A stretch of 5,987 nucleotides of DNA from assembly GCA_027297485.1 (NCBI GenBank), contig JAPUHZ010000116.1, forward strand, positions 1 through 5,987, given 5' to 3'. The position numbers and the translations under genes were made by a program. Source of the stretch: Deltaproteobacteria bacterium (lineage in GTDB: Bacteria; Desulfobacterota_B; Binatia; UBA9968). Positions 1 through 4,431 of this stretch are shown piece by piece; the stretch's first letter is position 1; each line of letters starts with the position of its first letter. The notes under the pieces are model-generated. The model was given only the letters and a program-made list of their open reading frames with translations, did no database searches and was not told where the DNA came from.

Positions 1-78
1 TCGACTATTTATTTGGGAGCGACTCTTTATTTCCTGGCAGTTGGTCTGAAACCTCGAGAAAACGGATATATTAAATGA
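1..78 (+). CDS. Small membrane protein, 3' end only (paralogue of the next gene)
   Basis: Frame 1 is open from the left edge to a TGA at 76-78 and gives 25 residues ending GLKPRENGYIK. The stretch GATLYFL-VVGLKPRE is nearly the same as the C-terminus of the complete protein at 188-499, and the DNA at 1-63 aligns without gaps to about 428-490. It is therefore the end of a tandem duplicate whose 5' part lies outside the window. The residues form the end of a hydrophobic segment followed by a short charged tail. Function is unknown. The match to the neighbour, in frame and down to the stop region, is the whole of the evidence. Confidence 0.75.
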   Translation, partial: STIYLGATLYFLAVGLKPRENGYIK

Positions 79-187
79 GGAAAAAAATCAGAGGCAGAAA
101 AGAAGGACATGCCTCAGGGTTTATTTAATAAGGATGCACCATGCTATTTTTTAAGTTCGCTATGCAAAAAATGAAGAGTGAAAACTG

Positions 188-499
188 ATGAAGAGGAAAA
201 TTGTTTTTGTACTTTTAGCTGCAGTGTTTTATTCGCTGGCTTATTATATTACTTTTGTCAATCCAACGTACGCCAGCTGGAACATTTCCGATGGTTTTGG
301 AATAAAAGCGCTTGTCTTTTTTATGCCTCTTGCCTCGGCACTCAGCCTCTGGATATGGGGTCTCTATGATTGGGGGACTAGAACCCTTACGAAAGGGCGG
401 AAGATTATTTGGCTCCTTGTGATATTAGCGACAGTTCAATTTGGAGCCACTCTTTATTTCTTAGTAGTTGGTCTGAAACCTCGGGAGGACTCAAAGTAA
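188..499 (+). CDS. Small three-segment membrane protein, function unknown
   Basis: The product is 103 aa. Hydrophobic segments lie at about residues 4-24, 40-60 and 73-92. A short basic stretch (TRTLTKGRK) comes before the third, and the tail after it is charged (KPREDSK). The pattern from the second segment on (W-GLYDW, then KIIWLLVIL, then GATLYFLVVG) loosely resembles the PLDc_N-type membrane module (tryptophan-leucine helix, LYF-end), but the match is too weak to assign a family. The ATG at 188 is preceded by a purine-rich GAAGAG about 9 bases upstream, a usable but modest ribosome binding site. A near-identical C-terminus is encoded just upstream (1-78), so this is a tandem gene pair. 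Codons end in A/T more often than in urtA or urtB. No functional link to the urea genes is visible. Confidence 0.75.
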   Translation: MKRKIVFVLLAAVFYSLAYYITFVNPTYASWNISDGFGIKALVFFMPLASALSLWIWGLYDWGTRTLTKGRKIIWLLVILATVQFGATLYFLVVGLKPREDSK

Positions 500-526
500 G
501 GAGCGTTGTTGACTAGCTTGATTTAC

Positions 527-566
527 TTCGGGGGAAAAAGGGGTCATTCGGGGGAAAAAGGGGTCA
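527..566. repeat. Perfect 20-bp tandem direct repeat (two units)
   Basis: The unit TTCGGGGGAAAAAGGGGTCA occurs at 527-546 and again, without a gap or mismatch, at 547-566. It lies just upstream of the RAYT remnant. G-rich A-tract sequences of the AAAAAGGGGTCAAAT kind are common at the ends of such transposase elements in environmental genomes, so this is probably the left border of that element. That assignment is inference. Confidence 0.85.
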
Positions 567-618
567 AATCCGCTTTTAGCTGTTTACTTGACTTCTTTCC
601 CCTGCTATCTTTTGCCGC

Positions 619-696
619 ATGGCCCGTCCCCTTCGTATCGAATATCCCGGCGCCTACTACCACGTCATGAACCGGGGACTTAACCGTCAATCCTAG
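619..696 (+). pseudogene. N-terminal remnant of a RAYT / Y1 transposase
   Basis: From the ATG at 619 the translation begins MARPLRIEYPGAYYHVMNRG and reaches a TAG at 694-696 after 25 codons. This opening (RPLRIEYPGAYYHVMNRG) is highly characteristic of REP-associated tyrosine transposases of the Y1_Tnp (IS200/IS605-like) superfamily, which are usually about 200-330 aa. The HUH histidine pair and the catalytic tyrosine lie further on in the family and are absent here. The break comes just after NRG, at the first TCCTAGGGGAC copy, so the loss looks like a deletion between repeat motifs rather than a point mutation. The product cannot be active. Confidence 0.75.
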
Positions 697-769
697 GGGA
701 CGTTGCTTCCGAAAGGGCTTTATGGTAGCCGGTTGAGATGCCTCGGCAAACACGCCTCTCCTAGGGGAC
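691..769. repeat. Direct repeat TCCTAGGGGAC, two copies 68 bp apart
   Basis: Exact 11-bp copies lie at 691-701 and 759-769. The first continues as GTTGCTT, and a close relative (TAGGGGTCGTTGCTT, one change in 15) occurs at 1090-1104. The motif recurs three times in this gene-poor stretch and marks the point where the transposase reading frame is lost, so it is likely a terminal or recombination motif of the RAYT-type element. Confidence 0.65.
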
Positions 770-983
770 ATCCTATAGCCTCCTTGTCAAGTAAAAAATT
801 CTTGGCATCGATTTTTCAATAGAATCAGTGATCGGTGTCAGGCTTGAGTTGTTGACTTATTTGAGTAAGGGACTAAGTTGAATTACTTCTGACGGCGGTT
901 TAAAGACGAGATCTTCTCTCCCCGCTCCTTCAAATTGGGTGACCCATCCGCTCTTTCCAGCTAAAAACAGTCCTTCCCGTTAA

Positions 984-1006
984 CCTGTCCTGAGCCTAGT
1001 CGAAGG
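984..1006 (-). repeat. REP-like element arm (CTTCGAC / GCTCAGG family)
   Basis: On the minus strand this reads CCTTCGAC-TAG-GCTCAGG-ACAGG. The paired words CTTCGAC and GCTCAGG, three bases apart, also occur at 4214-4231 in the urtA-urtB gap, so the two sites belong to one dispersed intergenic repeat family. Only one arm is seen here. Confidence 0.55.
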
Positions 1007-1162
1007 AACCTGCTTCCACATTTCCCTTTAAACAAACGATCTCCCTCTGAGTTGATCTTTGCTATCCCCCTTTGTGTACTATGCCGTCATAGGGGTCGTT
1101 GCTTGACTTTAGACTTCTTTGGAGGATGTCGTCCCGGTTATGGCACGGCAGCTTCGACTTCT

Positions 1163-1192
1163 GAGGTTGCCCTGCCGACGTAGGCAAACCTC
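1163..1192. repeat. Imperfect inverted repeat (hairpin) upstream of the sigma-54 promoter
   Basis: GAGGTTGCC at 1163-1171 pairs with GGCAAACCTC at 1183-1192 with one bulged base, leaving an 11-base loop. No T-run follows, so it is not a good intrinsic terminator. It may be an activator binding site or another remnant of a palindromic repeat. The role is not known. Confidence 0.4.
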
Positions 1193-1234
1193 GGTGCTCA
1201 GTGTTTAAGCATGGTCTGCTGAAAGATTAGGCGG

Positions 1235-1254
1235 TTACCATTGTAGTGAGGTAA
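1235..1254. promoter_or_regulatory. Candidate enhancer (upstream activator) dyad
   Basis: TTACC at 1235-1239 and GGTAA at 1250-1254 form a dyad with a 10-base spacer. It lies about 67-86 bases upstream of the predicted sigma-54 transcript start, the usual place for enhancer-binding proteins. It does not match the NtrC consensus (TGCACC-N5-GGTGCA), so if real it serves another activator. A five-base dyad can arise by chance. Confidence 0.25.
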
Positions 1255-1294
1255 TGAGGCTTTAAAAACATTAGTCATTTCAGAAAGACAGCTA

Positions 1295-1310
1295 TGGCAT
1301 AAAGGTTGCT
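1295..1310 (+). promoter_or_regulatory. Sigma-54 (-24/-12) promoter of the porin-urt operon
   Basis: TGGCATAAAGGTTGCT matches the sigma-54 consensus TGGCAC-G-N4-TTGCW at the two defining blocks: TGGCA at -24 and TTGCT at -12. The invariant GG (1296-1297) and GC (1308-1309) are separated by exactly 10 bases. If C1309 is -12, transcription starts near 1321. That gives a 5' leader of about 230 bases before the porin ATG, and the first hairpin of the leader begins a few bases after the start. RpoN promoters need an enhancer-binding ATPase and are typical of nitrogen-acquisition genes, which fits urea transport. Confidence 0.75.
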
Positions 1311-1324
1311 TATTTAAGACTGTC

Positions 1325-1363
1325 GAAGGCATAGAGGCCTTCACGAACAGAGCAAAGGCGCTC
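1325..1363 (+). promoter_or_regulatory. Tandem hexaloop hairpins: candidate ANTAR-protein antitermination target
   Basis: Hairpin 1 has stem GAAGGC (1325-1330) and GCCTTC (1337-1342), closing the loop ATAGAG. Hairpin 2 has stem GAGC (1350-1353) and GCTC (1360-1363), closing the loop AAAGGC. Both loops have six bases with A at position 1 and G at position 4, the signature of RNAs bound by ANTAR-domain antiterminators (NasR, AmiR, EutV, NasT). The linker is 7 bases. Hairpin 2 overlaps the 5' arm of the terminator hairpin at 1356-1361, so the two folds exclude each other, as in known ANTAR leaders. The position directly downstream of the sigma-54 start resembles the Klebsiella nasF leader. Hairpin 2 has only four base pairs, the weakest point. 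The regulator itself is not in the window. Confidence 0.65.
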
Positions 1364-1394
1364 ACTGAAAGACGGTTGTGCGCCTCTTCTTTTT
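1356..1394 (+). terminator. Intrinsic terminator in the operon leader (attenuator)
   Basis: AGGCGC (1356-1361) pairs perfectly with GCGCCT (1380-1385). The stem can extend inward past a mismatch (C1363-G1378, A1364-T1377), and the T-rich run TTCTTTTT follows at 1387-1394. It lies between the predicted start of transcription and the porin gene, so it would stop the operon early unless prevented. Its 5' arm is shared with hairpin 2 of the candidate ANTAR target. Confidence 0.6.
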
Positions 1395-1551
1395 ACTTAG
1401 GTGAGAACTTTCGAAGGGACGACCTTCTAAGATGAGGTAAAAAGGGCAGAGCAACTTAAAATACAGGTAGGTTTAAAATAGGTTCATCGGTACCATCGTT
1501 GCTACCGCTGACCAGGCAAAGGCGCCTAAATCCCAAGAAGGAGGTACGAGA
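1395..1551 (+). promoter_or_regulatory. Distal 5' leader of the porin gene, with ribosome binding site
   Basis: This is the remaining untranslated leader. A small dyad CGGTA (1488-1492) and TACCG (1503-1507) could form a hairpin with a 10-base loop, and AGGCGCCT (1519-1526) is self-complementary. The ribosome binding site AAGGAGGT at 1538-1545 is close to perfect and sits 6 bases before the porin ATG, predicting high translation. I recognise no known riboswitch class here. Confidence 0.45.
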
Positions 1552-2799
1552 ATGAGAAAGCTTTGGGTTATGGGCGTGATGCTGGCGGTCATTACTGCCG
1601 GTCAGGGATTTGCTGCTGAAGCGGAAGAGGAGATGAGGCTCCTGAGGCGTCAGATGGCCGAGCAGCAAAAAACCATGAAGGTGTTGGAAAAGCGGATGCA
1701 TGCTTTGGAGGGCAAGTTAGAGGCCAAAGGAAAAGAGGACGGATTCGAGGCCAAAGACATCTACGACAACGGCTTCTATATCCGCAGCAAGGATAAGCGA
1801 TTTTCCCTGGTCATGAACGGCTTCACTCAGTTTCGATACACTCTCTCAGAACCGGAAAAGGGGAGTACCAGTCAAACCTTCGATGTGGCCCTTGCCCGGC
1901 TGGCGCTCTCGGGGAATGTGTTTGATCCAAAGATTGGCTATTTTCTGCAATTGCAGGGGAGCACTTTCGGCGACACTAATGGGGTGACGATGTTGGATTG
2001 GTGGATGCAGTATCGCTTTTCTCCAGACTTAAATGTGCTAGGCGGCCGCTTTATCCTGCCCTACAGTCGGCAGTTTTATACGCATCCGGGGAACCTGCTT
2101 TTTACTGACCTCTCGGAGGCGGATTTTGCCTTTAATTTACCCCGTACGATTGGGGCGCAACTGGCCGGAAAGGTAGGGCGCGTTGCGTATCACGTGGCAG
2201 TGGCAAACAGCATTCGTGCCTTAGACAGTGGTGGACAGCAAAACTTCGGGGAGGAGATCGCCGTCCTCGGGCGGTTGGAATGGGATATCTTGGATCCTTA
2301 CGGTTACCTCGAAACGTCGCCTAAACCGGCCAATTCTCCACAGCTTTCCGTTGGAGTTGCTGCCGCTTTCAATCCGATCGATGGGGCCTCTACGTTTCAG
2401 AACGTCCTGCCAGATGACCGGACAACCAACGTCACTGTCGATGCCGGGTTTCGCTGGAAGAGGCTGTCGCTTCAGGCTGCAGGACACTACAGAAATAACC
2501 ATCACGGTACACCTGGGATGTCAGACAGTGATGACTGGGGCTATTATGCCCAAATCGGTTACTATCTCATTCCCGAAAAGCTGGAACTCGGTGGACGGAT
2601 TTCGGGGGTGGATTTTGATCAGCCCAATGCGCCGAAAGTTCTGGGTGACACCACCGAGTACACCCTTGGGTTTAACTACTACCTATATGGGCACAATGTG
2701 AAACTCCAGACAGACTACAGTTTCCTAGATCGCGACCCGTTTACGGGGTCCCGCCGTGGTGACCATCGGTTTAGAGTTCAGACGCAGATTTTGTTCTAG
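1552..2799 (+). CDS. Outer-membrane porin, OprO/OprP-like (Porin_O_P type)
   Basis: The product is 415 aa. Residues 1-22 are a Sec signal peptide (MRKLW, hydrophobic core, cleavage near GFA-A). Residues 23-65 are charged with heptad-like leucines and methionines (EEEMRLLRRQM, KVLEKRMHALEGKLEAK), a coiled coil typical of this porin group and possibly used for trimerisation or wall contact. From about residue 70 (NGFYIRSKDKRFSLVMNGFTQFRY) to the end there are alternating aromatic beta strands, ending in the terminal phenylalanine (VQTQILF) recognised by the BAM machinery. LGGRFILPYSRQ and the following FTDLSEADF resemble phosphate-selective porin O/P family barrels. It is likely a trimeric diffusion channel. 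Co-transcription with urtA suggests it admits urea or a related small nitrogen compound, but the family name alone would suggest anions. Substrate is inference. Confidence 0.85.
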   Translation: MRKLWVMGVMLAVITAGQGFAAEAEEEMRLLRRQMAEQQKTMKVLEKRMHALEGKLEAKGKEDGFEAKDIYDNGFYIRSKDKRFSLVMNGFTQFRYTLSEPEKGSTSQTFDVALARLALSGNVFDPKIGYFLQLQGSTFGDTNGVTMLDWWMQYRFSPDLNVLGGRFILPYSRQFYTHPGNLLFTDLSEADFAFNLPRTIGAQLAGKVGRVAYHVAVANSIRALDSGGQQNFGEEIAVLGRLEWDILDPYGYLETSPKPANSPQLSVGVAAAFNPIDGASTFQNVLPDDRTTNVTVDAGFRWKRLSLQAAGHYRNNHHGTPGMSDSDDWGYYAQIGYYLIPEKLELGGRISGVDFDQPNAPKVLGDTTEYTLGFNYYLYGHNVKLQTDYSFLDRDPFTGSRRGDHRFRVQTQILF

Positions 2800-2831
2800 T
2801 AGAAGAGGCGAAAAGAAACAGAAAAATCATG

Positions 2832-2838
2832 AAAGGAG
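2832..2838 (+). promoter_or_regulatory. Ribosome binding site that argues for an internal urtA start
   Basis: AAAGGAG at 2832-2838 lies after the first in-frame ATG (2829), only 2 bases before the second (2841) and 11 bases before the third (2850). It can serve only 2850 at a workable distance. No comparable site precedes 2829. Confidence 0.5.
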
Positions 2839-2849
2839 AAATGGAAGAT

Positions 2850-4163
2850 ATGGAAAACTCCGTAATGGAAAAGACCGCTCAACGTCCAATGCGGCATCGG
2901 TTTATGAAGCTGCTCGCCGTGTTGGGAGTGGCAGGTGGGATCGGGTTCGGATTTACCGCTGTCCTTAGTGCCCAAGACAGCAAGGGACCCATTAAGGTTG
3001 GGGTCCTCCACTCGCTCAGTGGCACCATGGCCATCAGCGAGACCGTCTTGAAGAACATCACGCTGATGGCTATCGACGAGATTAACTCCAAGGGCGGCGT
3101 CCTGGGCAGGAAGCTCGAGGCTGTAGTGGTGGACCCGGCGTCGAATTGGCCGCTATTCGCTGAAAAGGCGCGCCAGCTTCTCGCGCAGGATAAAGTCGCA
3201 GTCGTGTTCGGCTGCTGGACTTCGGTGTCACGCAAGAGCGTGTTGCCAGTATTCGAAGAGTTGAATGGCCTGCTGTTCTATCCGGTGCAGTATGAGGGCG
3301 AGGAGCTTTCCAAAAACGTGTTCTACACGGGCGCAGCTCCGAACCAGCAGGCGATTCCGGCGGTGGAATATCTGATGAGCAAGGACGGCGGTGGCGCCAA
3401 GCGGTTCGTGTTGCTCGGCACCGACTATGTCTATCCGCGTACCACCAACAAGATCCTGCGCGCCTTCCTGCATTCCAAGGGTATCAAGGACAAGGATATC
3501 GACGAAAAGTACACACCGTTCGGTCACACCGACTATCAGACCATCGTCGCCGACATTAAGAAATTTTCCCGCGGTGGCAAGACTGCGGTGATCTCCACCA
3601 TTAACGGCGACTCGAACGTGCCATTCTACAAAGAGCTGGGCAACCAGGGTGTGAAAGCGAAGGATGTGCCGGTGATAGCCTTCTCCGTCGGCGAAGAAGA
3701 ACTGCGCGGCGTGGATACCAAGCCGCTCGTCGGCCATCTCGCGGCGTGGAACTACTTCATGTCGATCAAGGGCCCTGCCAACGACGAATTCAAGAAGAAG
3801 TGGGCGACATACACCAAAACAAAGAAGCTACCGAACGCCGACAAGCCCCTCACCAATGATCCGATGGAAGCTGCCTATATCGGCATCAATATGTGGAAGC
3901 AGGCGGTCGAAAAGGCCAAATCTACCGACACTGACAAGGTGATCGCAGCCATGGCCGGCCAGACGTTTAAGGCACCGTCGGGGATTACCTCGAAAATGGA
4001 TGAGAAGAACCACCACTTGCACAAGGCGGTGTTTATCGGGGAAGTGAATGCCAAAGGTCAATTCAACGTGGTTTGGAAAACGCGGGGCCCGATCAAGGCC
4101 AAACCGTGGAGTCCGTTCATCCCCGGTAACGACAAGAAGAAAGACGAGCCGGAGAGGAAATAG
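2850..4163 (+). CDS. urtA: Urea ABC transporter, substrate-binding protein UrtA
   Basis: This is the periplasmic urea receptor of the UrtABCDE importer (branched-chain amino-acid type binding proteins, Peripla_BP_5). From the ATG at 2850 it has 437 aa, near the usual 420-440. An in-frame ATG at 2829 would add 7 residues, but the only Shine-Dalgarno lies between the two. Residues 1-41 form a long-n-region Sec signal (RHRFMKLL, hydrophobic stretch, cleavage near LSA-QD). Family hallmarks follow: VGVLHSLSGTMAISE (50-64), FGCWTSVSRK (about 120-129), LLFYPVQYEGEE (141-152), TINGDSN (250-256) and NDPMEAAYIG (336-345). These separate UrtA from LivJ-type amino-acid receptors; the amide receptors FmdD and AmiC are relatives and a weaker alternative. 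It follows the porin by about 50 bp and is presumably in the same transcript. Confidence 0.93.
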   Translation: MENSVMEKTAQRPMRHRFMKLLAVLGVAGGIGFGFTAVLSAQDSKGPIKVGVLHSLSGTMAISETVLKNITLMAIDEINSKGGVLGRKLEAVVVDPASNWPLFAEKARQLLAQDKVAVVFGCWTSVSRKSVLPVFEELNGLLFYPVQYEGEELSKNVFYTGAAPNQQAIPAVEYLMSKDGGGAKRFVLLGTDYVYPRTTNKILRAFLHSKGIKDKDIDEKYTPFGHTDYQTIVADIKKFSRGGKTAVISTINGDSNVPFYKELGNQGVKAKDVPVIAFSVGEEELRGVDTKPLVGHLAAWNYFMSIKGPANDEFKKKWATYTKTKKLPNADKPLTNDPMEAAYIGINMWKQAVEKAKSTDTDKVIAAMAGQTFKAPSGITSKMDEKNHHLHKAVFIGEVNAKGQFNVVWKTRGPIKAKPWSPFIPGNDKKKDEPERK

Positions 4164-4209
4164 TCGCCCTGATCCGTCGATAAGGCTTCGCGGTGAGTTC
4201 CCCTCGGCC

Positions 4210-4257
4210 TGACCCTTCGACCATGCTCAGGGTCATGGTGAGGTACTCGAACCATGA
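4210..4257 (+). repeat. REP-like palindromic element (CTTCGAC / GCTCAGG family)
   Basis: TGACCC (4210-4215) pairs with GGGTCA (4230-4235), and TCATGGT (4233-4239) pairs with ACCATGA (4251-4257). These are two overlapping, alternative hairpins. The words CTTCGAC and GCTCAGG repeat those on the minus strand of 984-1006. No T-run follows, so it is not a classical terminator. It could stabilise the urtA message or lower downstream expression, as REP hairpins between genes of an operon can. Confidence 0.6.
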
Positions 4258-4334
4258 GGCTCAGACCCGAAGGGAGCTCGGGACGAAGGCAGCCGAACGG
4301 CGTGCCCGCTGCGGTGTCACAGACAGGTGCTATT

Positions 4335-4373
4335 AGCGGTCAGCTTTCAGCTTCGATCTTCTTGCTGATCGCT
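4335..4373 (+). repeat. Inverted repeat AGCGGTCAGC / GCTGATCGCT
   Basis: AGCGGTCAGC at 4335-4344 pairs with GCTGATCGCT at 4364-4373 with nine of ten positions complementary (the tenth is a G-T pair), loop 19 bases. AGCGGTCAGCTTTCAGC and GCTGATCGCTGA are the kind of sequence seen in dispersed intergenic palindromes. The loop carries TCTTCTT but there is no T-run after the stem. Confidence 0.5.
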
Positions 4374-4431
4374 GACTGCTTGTCTATAGACGGCCAGAGT
4401 TTTTGCGGTGTTGCGACCTGACGCACGGATT

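Larger units (their letters stand above)
583..795 (+). mobile_element. Decayed RAYT/IS200-like element bounded by an inverted repeat
   Basis: TTTACTTGAC at 583-592 and GTCAAGTAAA at 786-795 form a perfect 10-bp inverted repeat. Between them is only the first part of a Y1-type (REP-associated tyrosine) transposase gene, followed by non-coding sequence with two copies of TCCTAGGGGAC at 691-701 and 759-769. The element is about 213 bp against roughly 0.7-1 kb for an intact one, so most of the transposase has been lost. It could be a deletion derivative still movable by a full-length relative, or simply a fossil. The exact ends are uncertain: the 20-bp tandem repeat to the left may also belong to it. 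Confidence 0.55.
500..1290. other. Gene-free stretch with mobile-element debris
   Basis: I see no intact gene on either strand. The left half holds a 20-bp tandem repeat, a truncated RAYT transposase start, repeated TAGGGG(A/T)C motifs and a REP-like palindrome arm, each listed separately. From about 800 to 980 and 1010 to 1080 I can recognise nothing beyond AT-rich sequence. The part after about 1160 holds inverted repeats that belong to, or lie just upstream of, the porin-urt promoter. Confidence 0.6.
4164..4431. other. urtA-urtB spacer with palindromic repeats
   Basis: The spacer is 268 bp and has no open frame with a recognisable product. It holds a REP-like double hairpin (4210-4257) and a second hairpin (4335-4373), listed separately. 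No sigma-54 or clear sigma-70 promoter is visible. Urt genes are normally tightly packed, so the gap has probably been widened by repeat insertion. Confidence 0.6.

Noticed and set aside
544..771. Minus-strand open frame of 75 codons
   Set aside because: It is antisense to the RAYT remnant and runs through the repeats; no recognisable protein or ribosome binding site.
852..880. TTGACT followed by a TAAGTT as a sigma-70 promoter
   Set aside because: The -10 hexamer matches at only three of six positions and there is no gene directly downstream.
1141..1156. TGGCACGG...CTTCG as a second sigma-54 promoter
   Set aside because: The -24 half is good, but the bases 10 positions after GG are TC, not GC, so the -12 element is missing.
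1395..1551. Guanidine, glutamine or cobalamin riboswitch in the leader
   Set aside because: I looked for the conserved core words of these classes and found none; the hexaloop hairpins upstream explain the leader better.
3228..3737. Minus-strand open frame of 169 codons
   Set aside because: It is antisense to conserved UrtA motifs and has no family resemblance of its own.
2829..4163. AmiC or FmdD amide receptor instead of UrtA
   Set aside because: The motif set and the urtB gene with its periplasmic helical domain downstream favour UrtA; amide receptors remain only a remote alternative.
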